Notes: a model not told the origin generated them from the letters alone. Shown: positions 36,909-46,996, counted from the first letter of the stretch. The stretch is DNA of 64,000 nt from Paracoccaceae bacterium (GCA_027489375.1 JAIXZW010000003.1:62001-126000); one strand, 5' to 3'. Made by a program: numbers and translations.

Positions 36909-38183
36909 GTGGACACGATCTACGCCTTGGCCAGCGCACGCGGCAAGGCCGGGGTGGCGGTATTCCGCATCTCGGGCCCGAAGGCATTTGCTGCGGCAGA
37001 GGCCTTGTGTGGCGGTTTGCCATCTCCTCGTCGTGCTTCGGTGCGACGGATCGGATGGGGTGGGCTGCTGCTGGACGAAGCGCTTGTGATCGTTTTTCCG
37101 GCGGGCGAAAGCTTTACCGGCGAACCTGTGGTCGAGTTTCAGACACATGGTTCGCTGGCCGTCGTGCAGGCGATCATGCGCGCTTTGGCAGAGCAACCCG
37201 GTTTGCGTCTGGCCGAGGCGGGCGAGTTTACGCGGCGGGCGCTTGAGAACGGCAGGCTTGACCTTGCACAGGTCGAAGGCCTTGCCGATCTGATCGATGC
37301 AGAGACCGAGGCGCAACGGCGGCAGGCTGTGCGCGTTCTGACGGGTGCAATCGGAAAGCGGGCTGAAGAGTGGCGGGTTCATCTGGTGCGGGCGGCCGCA
37401 TTGGTTGAGGCGACCATTGATTTTGCCGACGAGGATGTTCCGGTCAACGTCCTGCCTGAAGTAAACGAGTTGATCATACGGGTTGAAACCGACTTGCGCC
37501 GCGAGGCGGCCGGAGCGGTCGCTGCCGAGCGGATCCGCGAAGGGTTCGAAGTTGCCATCGTTGGGGCGCCGAACGCGGGAAAGTCTACGCTTCTCAATGC
37601 GTTGGCCGGTCGGGACGCGGCCATCACATCGGAAGTTGCCGGGACGACCCGTGATGTCATCGAGGTGCGGATGGAGATTGCCGGGCTCGCCGTGACGTTG
37701 CTGGATACGGCGGGTCTGCGAGAAACCGAGGACCGTGTCGAAAAGATCGGGATCGAGCGGGCTTTGCTGCGGGCCAAGGCGGCAGACTTGCGGGTGTTTT
37801 TGCTTGGGGAAGGGTCAGTCGTCGGGCTTGAGCCGGACGAGGGGGATATCGTCGTCAAGGGAAAGGCTGACCTTGGCGGAACGGGTGTTTCCGGACTCAC
37901 GGGGCAAGGTCTGGCCGAACTGATCGACGAGATCGGCAACCGATTGGCGGACAGGACGCAAGGCGCAGGCGTGATGACGCGCGAACGGCATCGTTTGGCG
38001 GTATTGCGGGCGATAGGGTCTTTGGAATCGGCCCGGTTTGAGATAGAGGCTGGTGCGGAACGTACGGAGTTTGCGGCGGAAGCCTTGCGGCGTGCGATTT
38101 TTTCTTTGGAATCGCTTGTCGGTCGTGTGGATGTCGAAAATCTGCTGGATGAAATTTTCTCCAGCTTCTGCATCGGGAAGTAG
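36909..38183 (+). CDS. mnmE: tRNA modification GTPase MnmE
   Basis: 424 residues from a GTG. The N-terminal folate-binding domain ([20 protein letters not shown]) is followed by a helical domain and an inserted G domain with P-loop [14 protein letters not shown] near residue 220, switch TTRDVIEV and [13 protein letters not shown]. It ends with the required C-terminal CIGK. With MnmG it installs carboxymethylaminomethyl groups at U34 of certain tRNAs. The stop is three bases before the mnmG GTG and the parS site. Confidence 0.98.
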   Translation: MDTIYALASARGKAGVAVFRISGPKAFAAAEALCGGLPSPRRASVRRIGWGGLLLDEALVIVFPAGESFTGEPVVEFQTHGSLAVVQAIMRALAEQPGLRLAEAGEFTRRALENGRLDLAQVEGLADLIDAETEAQRRQAVRVLTGAIGKRAEEWRVHLVRAAALVEATIDFADEDVPVNVLPEVNELIIRVETDLRREAAGAVAAERIREGFEVAIVGAPNAGKSTLLNALAGRDAAITSEVAGTTRDVIEVRMEIAGLAVTLLDTAGLRETEDRVEKIGIERALLRAKAADLRVFLLGEGSVVGLEPDEGDIVVKGKADLGGTGVSGLTGQGLAELIDEIGNRLADRTQGAGVMTRERHRLAVLRAIGSLESARFEIEAGAERTEFAAEALRRAIFSLESLVGRVDVENLLDEIFSSFCIGK

Positions 38184-38185
38184 GG

Positions 38186-40060
38186 GTGTTTCACGTGAAA
38201 CAGTTCGATGTAATCGTGATCGGCGGCGGGCATGCCGGTTCCGAGGCAGCAGCCGCTGCGGCGCGGATGGGTGCGCGGACTGCATTGGTCACGCTGAAGG
38301 CGGCAGGTATCGGTGTCATGTCGTGCAATCCGGCGATCGGCGGCTTGGGCAAGGGGCACCTTGTTCGCGAGATTGATGCGATGGATGGCATCATGGGTCT
38401 GGCCGCAGACCGTGCCGGAATCCAGTTCCGACTGTTGAACCGGCGGAAGGGGCCGGCCGTGCAGGGGCCGCGTACCCAGGCAGACCGGAAATTGTATCGT
38501 CTGGCGATTCAGAATTTGCTGGCCGGCTTGGAAGACCTGACCATCGTGGAAGGCGAGGTCGTCGATCTTGCGGAATCGGGCGGGCGTATTGCCGGCGTGC
38601 GGCTGGCGGACGGCTCACTGCTTTCGGCGAAGGCGGTCATTCTGACCGCCGGAACATTCCTTAACGGGTTAATTCATATCGGCGATGTCAATCGTCCGGG
38701 TGGCCGGATGGGTGACGCCCCGTCGCTACCCCTGGCGGCGCGATTGGCCGAGATGAATCTGGCGCGCGGTCGGTTGAAGACCGGCACGCCACCGCGGCTG
38801 GATGGAAAGACGATTGATTGGGACCGGTTGGAGAAGCAACCGGCCGATGAGGATCCGGTCGTCTTCTCTTTCCTGAATCGAGGCGCGCAGGTTAGGCAGA
38901 TTGCCTGCGGCATAACCCATACGAATGAGCGGACGCATGACATCGTTCGCTCGAACCTTGCGCGGTCTGCAATGTATGGCGGCCATATCGAGGGGGTCGG
39001 GCCGCGGTATTGTCCGTCGATCGAGGACAAGGTTGTGCGCTTTGCGGATAAGACAGGTCATCAGGTCTTTCTGGAGCCGGAGGGGTTGGATGACGATACG
39101 GTCTATCCGAACGGTATCTCGACCTCGTTGCCCGAATCGGTGCAGGAGGACTATGTCCGGTCAATCGTGGGGCTCGAGGGCGTCAGGATCCTTCAACCCG
39201 GTTATGCCATCGAATATGATTTCTTTGACCCGCGCGGTTTGACCGCTTCTTTGGAGGTCAAGGCGGCGTCTGGCCTTTACTTTGCGGGGCAGATCAACGG
39301 GACGACGGGATATGAAGAGGCTGCCGCACAGGGGATGGTTGCCGGGCTGAACGCTGCGGCCGTCGTGCTGGGCCGTGATCCGGTGCGCTTCGGACGGTCT
39401 GAAAGCTACATCGGGGTGATGATCGACGATTTGATTACCCGCGGCGTGACCGAGCCGTATCGGATGTTCACTTCGCGGGCAGAATTCCGGCTTGCGCTTC
39501 GGGCGGATAACGCTGATCAGCGGTTAACCCCGAAAGCCATAGAGGCGGGCTGCGTATCAGACCTTCGTCGAGAAACCTTCAGCCGTAAGCTCGAAGCGAT
39601 GGACGTGGCGCGCAACGCATTGGAATCGGTCAGATTTTCGGCCAAGGATCTTGAAAATACGGAGCTTCGGGTCAGCCGGGACGGTGCGCGGAGAACGGGG
39701 TTCGAATTGCTTGCCTTTGGTGACGGGGCGCTTGGCGTGGTCGAGAAACTGGTTCCCGATTTCGGCACGCTTGATCCGACGATCAAGACCCAGGTGGCGA
39801 CGGATGCGCTTTATGCGCAGTACCTTCATCGCCAGCGCGGGGATGCCGAACTTTTGCAGCGGGAGGAGGGTGCCGTCATCCCGAGGGATTTTGACTACGA
39901 TGCGATGTCCGGTTTGTCGAATGAATTGACGGCGAAGCTCAAGCGAATTCAGCCGGAGAACCTTGCACAAGCGGGCAGGATCGAGGGGATGACGCCCGCG
40001 GCGCTGACGTTGATCCTTGCCCATTTGCGCAAAGCCAAGCGGGTCAGAGCGACCGCATGA
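38186..40060 (+). CDS. mnmG: tRNA U34 modification enzyme MnmG (GidA)
   Basis: 624 residues. FAD enzyme partnering MnmE. The start is GTG at 38186, giving [26 protein letters not shown] lies five bases upstream. FAD-binding [35 protein letters not shown] and [12 protein letters not shown] are conserved, as are both catalytic-type Cys segments ([14 protein letters not shown]). The residues FHVKQ are dictated by the perfect parS palindrome that covers codons 1-6. It overlaps rsmG by four bases. Confidence 0.98.
   Translation: MFHVKQFDVIVIGGGHAGSEAAAAAARMGARTALVTLKAAGIGVMSCNPAIGGLGKGHLVREIDAMDGIMGLAADRAGIQFRLLNRRKGPAVQGPRTQADRKLYRLAIQNLLAGLEDLTIVEGEVVDLAESGGRIAGVRLADGSLLSAKAVILTAGTFLNGLIHIGDVNRPGGRMGDAPSLPLAARLAEMNLARGRLKTGTPPRLDGKTIDWDRLEKQPADEDPVVFSFLNRGAQVRQIACGITHTNERTHDIVRSNLARSAMYGGHIEGVGPRYCPSIEDKVVRFADKTGHQVFLEPEGLDDDTVYPNGISTSLPESVQEDYVRSIVGLEGVRILQPGYAIEYDFFDPRGLTASLEVKAASGLYFAGQINGTTGYEEAAAQGMVAGLNAAAVVLGRDPVRFGRSESYIGVMIDDLITRGVTEPYRMFTSRAEFRLALRADNADQRLTPKAIEAGCVSDLRRETFSRKLEAMDVARNALESVRFSAKDLENTELRVSRDGARRTGFELLAFGDGALGVVEKLVPDFGTLDPTIKTQVATDALYAQYLHRQRGDAELLQREEGAVIPRDFDYDAMSGLSNELTAKLKRIQPENLAQAGRIEGMTPAALTLILAHLRKAKRVRATA
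38187..38202. promoter_or_regulatory. parS: parS centromere site 1 (perfect)
   Basis: TGTTTCACGTGAAACA, the exact 16-bp palindrome bound by chromosomal ParB in Caulobacter and relatives. It lies inside the first six codons of mnmG, about 3.2 kb from the oriC candidate and 3.3 kb before parB. Confidence 0.93.
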
Positions 40061-40668
40061 TCGAACTCCTGCCCGACCTCGTTGTTTCACGTGAAACAGA
40101 GGGAAGTTTGCGCCAGTTGGAGGCGCTGCTTTCGAAGTGGAACCCCGCGATCAATCTGGTGTCCAAATCGACGATGCCCACGGCGTGGTCGCGCCATATC
40201 CTTGATTCGGCACAACTATTCGCGCTCGCTGGACCATTTCGCAAATGGGCGGACTTGGGCAGCGGCGGAGGATTCCCCGGTCTGGTTATCGCGATCCTTG
40301 GCCGTGAATTGCAGCCCGCCGCGCGCCTTACCCTGATTGAATCCGACCAGCGGAAGGCAACATTTCTGCGCCAGGCTGCGCGCGAGATCGGCGTCGACGT
40401 CATTGTTCGCTCCGAGCGCATCGAAAATGCAGAGCCTGCCGGCGCAGATGTCGTGTCGGCCCGCGCCCTTGCGCCGCTTGACGTGTTATGCGGGCTGGCG
40501 CTGCGGCATCTGGCCGAGGGCGGAGTTGCACTTTTTCCCAAGGGCGTCACTTGGGAAGACGAGGTTGCGGCGGCCCGTAAAAGCTGGAATTTTGAATGCT
40601 CTGCCCGGCCGAGCGTGGTGGACGAAAGTTCGGTAGTTCTTGTTATGAAAGCGATCAATCATGTCTGA
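40057..40668 (+). CDS. rsmG: 16S rRNA (guanine527-N7)-methyltransferase RsmG (GidB)
   Basis: 203 residues. SAM methyltransferase: motif [18 protein letters not shown] near residue 66, [18 protein letters not shown], and [14 protein letters not shown]. It methylates G527 in the 530 loop; loss gives low-level streptomycin resistance in studied species. Residues VVSRETEG near position 9 are encoded by a perfect parS palindrome. Overlaps: four bases with mnmG and eight with parA. Confidence 0.97.
   Translation: MIELLPDLVVSRETEGSLRQLEALLSKWNPAINLVSKSTMPTAWSRHILDSAQLFALAGPFRKWADLGSGGGFPGLVIAILGRELQPAARLTLIESDQRKATFLRQAAREIGVDVIVRSERIENAEPAGADVVSARALAPLDVLCGLALRHLAEGGVALFPKGVTWEDEVAAARKSWNFECSARPSVVDESSVVLVMKAINHV
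40083..40098. promoter_or_regulatory. parS: parS centromere site 2 (perfect)
   Basis: A second exact TGTTTCACGTGAAACA, 1.9 kb from the first, read in a different codon phase within rsmG (VSRET). Two perfect 16-mers this close, next to parAB, cannot be chance. Confidence 0.93.
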
Positions 40669-41482
40669 TCCCTCGCGGCCCCGCGCCCCGCGCATCATTG
40701 CCATTGCAAACCAGAAGGGCGGGGTGGGCAAGACGACCACGGCAATCAACCTTGCGGCTGGTCTGGCGGAAATGGGCGCACGCGTTCTTCTGGTGGATCT
40801 CGACCCACAGGGAAATGCATCGACGGGTTTGGGGGTGGAGCCGGAGAATCGCAGGGTGACGACCTATGATCTTCTCGTCGATGACGCGGCGCTCGGAGAC
40901 GTTCTGCAAGAGACGAACATCCCGGGTCTGTGGATTTGCCCCGCGAATGCGGACCTGTCCTCGGCAGATATGGAGCTGTTTGCCAACGAGAAGCGGAGTT
41001 TCTTGCTCCACGATGCCTTGCGCCAGCCTGCGATGGACCCCTTTGCCTTCGATTTCATCCTGATCGACTGCCCCCCGTCGTTGAGCCTGCTCACGGTCAA
41101 TGCAATGGTGGCGTGCCATTCGGTGCTTGTTCCGCTGCAGTCCGAGTTTTTCGCGCTTGAAGGGCTTTCCCAGCTCATGCTGACGGTGCGTGAGGTCCGG
41201 CAGACCGCGAACCCGAGCCTACGAATCGAAGGTGTTGTGTTGACCATGTATGATGGCCGCAACCGGTTGAGCCAACAGGTCGAAACGGATGCGCGGCAGA
41301 ACCTCGGCGATCTGGTGTTCCAGACGATCATTCCTCGGAACGTGCGCGTATCCGAGGCACCTTCTTTCGCGCTACCTGTTCTGAACTACGATCCTGTGTC
41401 CAAGGGAAGCGAGGCGTATCGCGCCCTTGCGGCTGAATTGTTGGCACGGCACCCCATCAACCACGTTTCGGAGACAGCCTGA
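40661..41482 (+). CDS. parA: Chromosome partitioning ATPase ParA
   Basis: 273 residues. Deviant Walker A ANQKGGVGKTTTAINLA near residue 17, Walker A' VLLVDLDPQGNASTGLG, and Walker B FILIDCPPSLSLLTVNAM. The PLQSEFFALEGLSQL segment is typical of origin-proximal (Soj) ParA. The ATPase forms gradients on the nucleoid that move ParB-parS complexes apart. It overlaps rsmG by eight bases and parB by one. Confidence 0.98.
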   Translation: MSDPSRPRAPRIIAIANQKGGVGKTTTAINLAAGLAEMGARVLLVDLDPQGNASTGLGVEPENRRVTTYDLLVDDAALGDVLQETNIPGLWICPANADLSSADMELFANEKRSFLLHDALRQPAMDPFAFDFILIDCPPSLSLLTVNAMVACHSVLVPLQSEFFALEGLSQLMLTVREVRQTANPSLRIEGVVLTMYDGRNRLSQQVETDARQNLGDLVFQTIIPRNVRVSEAPSFALPVLNYDPVSKGSEAYRALAAELLARHPINHVSETA

Positions 41483-42390
41483 TGGACAAGAAGAACGAAC
41501 GTCGTGGTTTGGGCCGTGGCCTTTCGGCGCTGATGGCGGATGTGAATGTCGAGGTCGATCCGCAATCACCGGATCGTCCGCGTCGGCCCGATCTTCTGGT
41601 TCCGGTCGAAAAGCTGGTTCCGAACCCCAACCAGCCGCGGCGGGATTTCCAGCCCGAGGCTTTGCAGGAACTGGCCGATTCGATCCGGCTGAAGGGTGTG
41701 ATCCAGCCGCTGATTGTGCGGCAGATGACGGGTGACAGGTATGAGATCGTCGCCGGTGAACGGCGGTGGCGTGCGGCGCAACTGGCGCAGTTGCATGAAC
41801 TGCCGGTGATCCTGCGGGATTTCAGCGACTCCGAGGTGATCGAGGTCGCGATCATCGAAAACATCCAGCGCGCGGATCTGAACGCGGTGGAAGAGGCGCT
41901 CGCCTACAAGCAGTTGATGGAACGCTTCGGTCACACACAAGAGAAGGTGGCCGAAGCCCTTTCGAAAAGCCGGAGCCACATTGCCAACCTGCTGAGACTG
42001 CTGAACCTGCCCGAGGATGTTCAGGCTTATGTGCGCGATGGCAAGCTTTCGGCGGGGCATGCGCGGGCGCTCATCACATCGCCCCGTGCGTCGGAATTGG
42101 CGCGGCAGGTGATCACGCGCAATCTTTCGGTGCGCGAGACCGAGGCTTTGGCCAAGCGGCCCGACCAGAAGGGTGCGGGCAAGGCTTCGGGGCCGCGGCC
42201 GAAGGTCGACAAGGACGCGGACACGCGGGCGCTGGAGAATGATCTTTCCGCCAACCTCCACATGCGCGTGGTAATCGACCATAGCGCGGCGGGTGAGGGC
42301 GGGAGCCTGACGGTGCATTACCGGACGCTGGACGATCTCGACTTGCTTTGCTCGGCGCTGTCGGTGGCGCGGCGGGATCTGGCGGTTTAG
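41482..42390 (+). CDS. parB: Chromosome partitioning protein ParB
   Basis: 302 residues. A short basic N-terminus (KNERRGLGRGLSALMAD) interacts with ParA in homologues. The CTPase/ParB-N domain has VPNPNQPRRDFQPEAL, GVIQPLIVR and GERRWRAAQLA; the helix-turn-helix includes HTQEKVAEALSKSRSHIANLLRLL; the C-terminal domain dimerises. It loads at parS sites 38187 and 40083. The stop overlaps the convergent hemW stop (TTAG). Confidence 0.98.
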   Translation: MDKKNERRGLGRGLSALMADVNVEVDPQSPDRPRRPDLLVPVEKLVPNPNQPRRDFQPEALQELADSIRLKGVIQPLIVRQMTGDRYEIVAGERRWRAAQLAQLHELPVILRDFSDSEVIEVAIIENIQRADLNAVEEALAYKQLMERFGHTQEKVAEALSKSRSHIANLLRLLNLPEDVQAYVRDGKLSAGHARALITSPRASELARQVITRNLSVRETEALAKRPDQKGAGKASGPRPKVDKDADTRALENDLSANLHMRVVIDHSAAGEGGSLTVHYRTLDDLDLLCSALSVARRDLAV

Positions 42391-43544
42391 GCCAGAAGTT
42401 CGCGCAACACGCCGTTGAGGACCGTCCGCCCTTCGGCAGTGGCGGTCAGGCGGTCTTTTTCGGTCGTCACGAGGCCGAGATCGACCAAACCGGCGATGCG
42501 ATCTGCGTCGAGTTCGGCACCGTTGAGCCGCGCAAAGCGCCCAAGGTCCGAGCCTTCGGACAGGCGCAGCGACATCATCAGATATTCGGTGGCCTGATCG
42601 GGCAGTGGAACGGCCTCGCGCGGGAGTTCCCCGGCCTTTCCGGCCTCTACCCGTGCCAGCCAGTCACCCGGCGCACGGGGGGCTTCGGTGGCCCATCTGG
42701 TGCCGCCGAGGGTAAGGCGGCCATGCGCGCCGGGGCCGATGCCGATGTAATCGCCCATGCGCCAGTAAATCAGGTTGTGGCGGCTTTCCGATCCGACCGC
42801 GGCGTGGTTCGACACTTCATAGGCGGGCATGCCGTGGGCGGCGCAGACCTCTTGCGTCAGGGCATACATGTCGGCCTGAACATCGTCGTCCGGCAGGCCG
42901 CGCAGGCCGCCGCGGGCGAAGCGGTCGCCAAACGCGGTGCCGTCTTCGATGGTGAGTTGATACATCGACAGGTGGTCGACGGCCATCGACAGCGCCTCGG
43001 TCAGTTCCTTTCGCCAGTCGGCAAGGGTCTGGTCCTGTCGGGCGTAGATCAGGTCGAAACTGACGCGGTCGAAGCAATTTCGTGCAATGTCAAAGGCTTG
43101 GCGTGCATCAGTCACCGAATGGAGGCGGCCGAGGCGTCGCAGGTCATCGTCGTTCAGCGCCTGCACGCCCATCGACACCCGTGTGACGCCTGCATCGCGG
43201 TAGCCACGGAAGCGGCCCGCTTCGACGGAGCCGGGGTTGGCCTCGAGCGTGATTTCGGGGTCGTTCACCATCGGCCAGGTCGCGCGCACGGCGTTGAGGA
43301 TGGCGTGGACGGTTTCCGGCAGCATGAGCGAGGGCGTGCCGCCGCCGAAGAAGACGGTTTGCAGCACGCGGCCCTTGGTCTCTTCGCCCAAGCGTTTGAT
43401 TTCACGCAAGTATGCGTCGCGCCAGCGGGTCTGGTCGATGTTGGCTGCGACGTGGCTGTTGAAGTCGCAATAGGGGCATTTCGACTGGCAGAACGGCCAG
43501 TGCAGGTAAAGCCCGAAGCCGCCTGCCTGCCAGTCTTCCATCAT
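42387..43544 (-). CDS. hemW: Radical SAM haem chaperone HemW
   Basis: 385 residues. The cluster motif CxxxCxxC is at Cys19, Cys23 and Cys26 (FCQSKCPYCDFNSH), with the extra HemW-type residues around it and His15. VFFGGGTPSLM, TLEANPGSVE and SMGVQALND follow; the C-terminal HemW domain holds HNLIYWRMGDYIGIGPGAHG. HemW proteins bind haem and are annotated historically as oxygen-independent coproporphyrinogen oxidases; the chaperone role is now preferred. The start overlaps the ridA stop by one base. Confidence 0.93.
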   Translation of the reverse strand: MMEDWQAGGFGLYLHWPFCQSKCPYCDFNSHVAANIDQTRWRDAYLREIKRLGEETKGRVLQTVFFGGGTPSLMLPETVHAILNAVRATWPMVNDPEITLEANPGSVEAGRFRGYRDAGVTRVSMGVQALNDDDLRRLGRLHSVTDARQAFDIARNCFDRVSFDLIYARQDQTLADWRKELTEALSMAVDHLSMYQLTIEDGTAFGDRFARGGLRGLPDDDVQADMYALTQEVCAAHGMPAYEVSNHAAVGSESRHNLIYWRMGDYIGIGPGAHGRLTLGGTRWATEAPRAPGDWLARVEAGKAGELPREAVPLPDQATEYLMMSLRLSEGSDLGRFARLNGAELDADRIAGLVDLGLVTTEKDRLTATAEGRTVLNGVLRELLA

Positions 43545-43918
43545 CAGCCCTTGAACGCCGTGACTTCGATCTCGACCTTCATTTCGGGGCGGATCAGGCC
43601 GGCGATGACCATCGTCGCCGCGGGGCGGATGTCGCCCAAGGCTTCGCCGAGCGCGGGGATAAGTGCGTCGACCAAAGCCACGTCCGTGACGGTGTATTGC
43701 ACGCGGACGATGTCCGCCATCGTGAAGCCCGCTTGGGTCAGGACCGAAGCGATGGTGGCAAAGCAGTTGCGCGCCTGATCCGCCACGTCTTCGGGCATGG
43801 TCATCGTGGCGTAATCATAGCCCGTGACGCCCGAAACGAAGCACCAGCCGCCTTTGACCACGGCGCGGCTGTAGCCCATCGTGGCCTCGAAAGGCGATCC
43901 GGTCGAGATGCGTTTCAT
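43544..43918 (-). CDS. RidA family protein
   Basis: 124 residues, single RidA (YjgF/YER057c/UK114) domain. The family pattern is seen in SRAVVKGGWCFVSGVTGYDY and the C-terminal RPAATMVIAGLIRPEMKVEIEVTA. The Arg expected for the deaminase-active RidA subgroup is replaced around the RPEM segment, so enamine deaminase activity is uncertain. It sits between hemW and rdgB in a leftward operon with 1- and 4-base overlaps. Confidence 0.85.
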   Translation of the reverse strand: MKRISTGSPFEATMGYSRAVVKGGWCFVSGVTGYDYATMTMPEDVADQARNCFATIASVLTQAGFTMADIVRVQYTVTDVALVDALIPALGEALGDIRPAATMVIAGLIRPEMKVEIEVTAFKG

Positions 43919-43926
43919 GTGAAGCA
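43911..43926. promoter_or_regulatory. Degenerate parS-like palindrome
   Basis: CGTTTCATGTGAAGCA matches 13 of the 16 parS positions, including most of the core. It spans the ridA start and rdgB stop, 3.8 kb past the second perfect parS. It may be a decayed or weak ParB site, or chance. Confidence 0.25.
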
Positions 43927-44523
43927 GCCTTTTACCAGTTTGCGGAACGCGTCGGCGCGGTGGCTGATTTCGTTCTTCTTCCAGCGGTCCATTTCGCCAA
44001 AGGTAATGTCGAAACCGTCGGGTTGGAAGATCGGGTCGTAGCCATGCCCTTGGTCGCCGCGCATTGGCCAGACGACCTGACCGGGCATCACGCCCTCGAA
44101 CACCTCGTCATGTCCATCGGGCCATGCGAGCACGAGGGTGCAGCGGAATTGGGCGGTGCGGGGGTAGGGGGCGTTTGCGGCCTCCAGCTCGGTCCATGTG
44201 CGGGTCATGGCGAGGGTGAAGTCGCGGCCCTGCGGGGTTTCGGCCCAATCGGCGGTATAGACGCCCGGTGCGCCGTTCAATCCGTCAACCGAAATGCCGG
44301 AGTCGTCGGCCAAGGCGGGCAGGCCCGTGGATTTGGCCGCAAAATGCGCCTTGATGCGGGCATTGCCGATGAAGGTGGATTCCGTTTCGGCAGGTTCGGG
44401 CAGGCCGAGGTCCCCTGCCGAGGTGACGGAGACCGAAAACGGCTCTAACAAGGCTGAAATCTCTTCCAGCTTGCCCTTGTTATGGGTCGCGACGACGAGC
44501 CGGTTTTCGGTGAATTTCCGCAT
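43915..44523 (-). CDS. rdgB: dITP/XTP pyrophosphatase RdgB (Ham1 family)
   Basis: 202 residues. Removes inosine and xanthosine triphosphates from the nucleotide pool. VVATHNKGKLEEI at the N-terminus, ALADDSGISVDGLNGAPGVYTA near residue 70, and GHGYDPIFQPDGFDITFGEM and HRADAF at the C-terminus are all diagnostic. ATG at 44523 overlaps the rph stop by one base. The start and stop are both locked by neighbouring genes. Confidence 0.97.
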   Translation of the reverse strand: MRKFTENRLVVATHNKGKLEEISALLEPFSVSVTSAGDLGLPEPAETESTFIGNARIKAHFAAKSTGLPALADDSGISVDGLNGAPGVYTADWAETPQGRDFTLAMTRTWTELEAANAPYPRTAQFRCTLVLAWPDGHDEVFEGVMPGQVVWPMRGDQGHGYDPIFQPDGFDITFGEMDRWKKNEISHRADAFRKLVKGCFT

Positions 44524-45239
44524 CACAGACCCAGCGCTGCCTTTTGTGCCGCCACCAGTGCTGCGCAGCCCGCTTCGGCGAGGTCGAGCAATTCGCCCAT
44601 CTCATCGCGCGAGAAGGTTGCGCCCTCGGCGGACATCTGCACCTCGATCATCCGCCCGCGTCCGGTCAGGATGAAGTTGCCGTCGGTGCCTGCGGTCGAA
44701 TCCTCGGCATAGTCGAGGTCGCAGACGGCTTGGCCCGCGTAGATGCCGCAGGAAATGGCGGCGACGTGGTCGATGATCGGGTCGCTGACGATGGCGCCGG
44801 ATTTCAGCAGCTTGTCCACTGCCAGCTTCAGCGCGACCCAACCGCCGGTGATCGAGGCGCAGCGGGTGCCGCCATCGGCCTGGATCACGTCGCAGTCGAT
44901 GACGATCTGGCGTTCGCCAAGCGCCGAACGGTCGACACCCGCGCGCAGGGCGCGGCCGATCAGGCGCTGGATTTCCTGCGTGCGGCCCGATTGCTTGCCC
45001 GCCGCAGCCTCGCGCCGCGTGCGGGAATTGGTGGCGCGGGGCAGCATGCCGTATTCCGCCGTGACCCAGCCGAGGCCCGTGTTTTTCAGGAAGGGCGGGG
45101 CCTTGTCTTCGATGGTGGCCGAGCAGAGCACATGGGTTTCGCCCATCTTGATCAGGCAAGAGCCTTCGGCATGTTTCATAACGCCCGTTTCGATGGAAAC
45201 GGTGCGCAGTTCATTGAGTTTCCGGCCAGAAGGGCGCAT
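44523..45239 (-). CDS. rph: Ribonuclease PH
   Basis: 238 residues, family length. Phosphorolytic 3'-to-5' exoribonuclease that trims tRNA 3' ends. The start [19 protein letters not shown] is diagnostic; [21 protein letters not shown] near residue 60 and the phosphate-binding region after [14 protein letters not shown], then DLDYAEDS, match RNase PH. ATG at 45239 is chosen; a much longer upstream frame is an artefact. Divergent from hrcA, with a promoter candidate at 45267-45296. Confidence 0.98.
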   Translation of the reverse strand: MRPSGRKLNELRTVSIETGVMKHAEGSCLIKMGETHVLCSATIEDKAPPFLKNTGLGWVTAEYGMLPRATNSRTRREAAAGKQSGRTQEIQRLIGRALRAGVDRSALGERQIVIDCDVIQADGGTRCASITGGWVALKLAVDKLLKSGAIVSDPIIDHVAAISCGIYAGQAVCDLDYAEDSTAGTDGNFILTGRGRMIEVQMSAEGATFSRDEMGELLDLAEAGCAALVAAQKAALGL

Positions 45240-45266
45240 GTCTTGATCCTTATATCTGTCGGGGCC

Positions 45267-45296
45267 AGATAGGATGCGAAGCGCCTTCTGCGCAAG
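45267..45296 (-). promoter_or_regulatory. RpoH/sigma70-type promoter for rph
   Basis: On the minus strand, CTTGCG (complement of 45291-45296), 17-base spacer, CCTATCT (complement of 45267-45273). This fits the alphaproteobacterial heat-shock sigma pattern CTTG-N16/17-CCTATNT and also a sigma70 TATCTG -10. The transcript would start about 20 bases before rph. Confidence 0.4.
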
Positions 45297-45365
45297 TCTG
45301 ATCGGCGGCGTGGTTGACGGACCGAAGCGGGGCGGTAAACTTTGCCGTCGCATGGGAAGCGGGCA

Positions 45366-46430
45366 ATGACAGACGGTTCGAAAATCCTGTCCGATATGAA
45401 CGACCGCTCGCGCGAGGTTTTCCGGCGGGTTGTCGAAGGCTATCTGGAATCCGGCGATCCGGTGGGGTCGCGCACGTTGACGCGCAGCATGACCGAAAAG
45501 CTGTCGGCGGCGACGATCCGCAACGTGATGCAGGATCTGGAGTTTCTGGGGCTGCTCGATAGCCCGCATGTCTCGGCGGGCCGGATCCCGACGCAGCTTG
45601 GGTTGCGGATGTTCGTGGACAGCCTGCTCGAAGTAGGCAGCGTGGCCGAAGAGGACCGCGAGCGGATCGAGGCGACGACGGGCGGGAACGATCAGGACGT
45701 GACCTCGCTGCTCGATCAGGTGGGCGCGGCACTTTCGGGCATTACGCGGGGGGCGAGCCTTGTGCTTGCGCCCAAGGTCGAGGCACCGATCCGGCATATC
45801 GAATTCGTCTCGCTGTCGCAGGAGCGGGCGCTGGTGGTGCTGGTGCTGGCGAACGGGCAGGTGGAGAACCGCATCTTCACCCCGCCCCCCGGCCAGACGC
45901 CGAGTTCGATGCGCGAGGCGGCGAATTTCCTGAACGCGCTGGCCGAGGGGAAAACGCTGACCGACCTGCGCCGCACCATCGGGGCGGAAATCGCCAAGCG
46001 GCGGCAGGAAATCGATTCGCTGGCCGGTGATCTGGTGCAATCGGGGCTGGCCGTGTGGGAGAATCCAGGCGAAACCTCGGAGCGGTTGATCGTGCGGGGG
46101 CGCGCGAACCTGATCGAAGGCGGGGATGCGTCGGATGTGGAGCGCATCCGCAGCCTGTTCGACGATCTGGAGCGCAAGCGGGATATCGCAGAATTCCTCG
46201 AACTCGCCGAATCCGGCGAGGGGGTGCGCATTTTTATCGGGTCGGAGAACAAACTCTTCTCACTTTCCGGTTCAAGTCTCGTCGTTTCTCCCTATATGAA
46301 CGCGGATCGGAAAATCATCGGCGCCGTGGGCGTGATCGGTCCGACCCGGCTGAATTATGGCCGGATCGTTCCGATCGTGGATTACACGGCGCAACTCGTC
46401 GGGCGGTTGGTGTCCGAGCGGGGCAAGTGA
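45366..46430 (+). CDS. hrcA: Heat-inducible transcription repressor HrcA
   Basis: 354 residues. The N-terminal winged helix includes [18 protein letters not shown] and [16 protein letters not shown], which bind the CIRCE operator in homologues; the GAF-like HrcA domain follows with [16 protein letters not shown] and the C-terminal [25 protein letters not shown]. It represses groESL and is stabilised by GroEL. The gene is followed after 15 bases by grpE. No CIRCE sequence is visible upstream of hrcA itself. Confidence 0.97.
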   Translation: MTDGSKILSDMNDRSREVFRRVVEGYLESGDPVGSRTLTRSMTEKLSAATIRNVMQDLEFLGLLDSPHVSAGRIPTQLGLRMFVDSLLEVGSVAEEDRERIEATTGGNDQDVTSLLDQVGAALSGITRGASLVLAPKVEAPIRHIEFVSLSQERALVVLVLANGQVENRIFTPPPGQTPSSMREAANFLNALAEGKTLTDLRRTIGAEIAKRRQEIDSLAGDLVQSGLAVWENPGETSERLIVRGRANLIEGGDASDVERIRSLFDDLERKRDIAEFLELAESGEGVRIFIGSENKLFSLSGSSLVVSPYMNADRKIIGAVGVIGPTRLNYGRIVPIVDYTAQLVGRLVSERGK

Positions 46431-46445
46431 GAAGGCTGTAAGGAT

Positions 46446-46982
46446 ATGGCAGACGACAAGACGGTTTCGGAAGAATTCGCCATCGAAGAAGGGCTGAACG
46501 AGTTTGCGGAAGCGGACGAGCTGGAAGCCCTGCGCGCCGAGCGCGACGAGATGCGCGACCGTTTCATGCGGGCTTTGGCCGATGCCGAAAACGCCCGCAA
46601 GCGCGGTGAGCGGGACCGGCGCGAGGCGGAGCAATATGGCGGATCGAAGCTCGCCCGTGACCTTTTGCCCGTCTATGACAACCTGAACCGCGCGTTGCAG
46701 GCCGCGACGGACGAGCAGAAGGCGGCCGCCGCCGCGCTGTTCGAGGGCGTGCAACTGACGCTGCGCGAGCTGACCAATGTGATGACGAAGCACGGCGTGA
46801 AGCCGATTTCGCCCGTCGTGGGCGACATGTTCGACCCGCAGAACCACGAAGCGATGTTCGAAGCGCCGCTTCCGGGGACGAAGGCGGGGCAGATCATTCA
46901 GGTGATGACCCAAGGGTTCATGCTGCATGACCGCCTGCTGCGTCCGGCGCAGGTTGGCGTTTCGTCGAATACGGCGGGCTGA
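46446..46982 (+). CDS. grpE: Nucleotide exchange factor GrpE
   Basis: 178 residues. An acidic N-terminus and a long coiled coil (about 25-70, RMRAL-type heptads with FMRALADAENARKRGERDR) precede the beta domain with NPQNHEAM-like FDPQNHEAMFEAP and IIQVMTQGFMLHDRLLRPAQVGVS. It releases ADP from DnaK. Co-transcribed with hrcA. dnaK is not in the window. Confidence 0.98.
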   Translation: MADDKTVSEEFAIEEGLNEFAEADELEALRAERDEMRDRFMRALADAENARKRGERDRREAEQYGGSKLARDLLPVYDNLNRALQAATDEQKAAAAALFEGVQLTLRELTNVMTKHGVKPISPVVGDMFDPQNHEAMFEAPLPGTKAGQIIQVMTQGFMLHDRLLRPAQVGVSSNTAG

Positions 46983-46996
46983 TTTGGCGGCCAAAG

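Noticed and set aside
45240-45365. CIRCE operator upstream of hrcA
   Set aside because: No TTAGCACTC-N9-GAGTGCTAA-like repeat is present.
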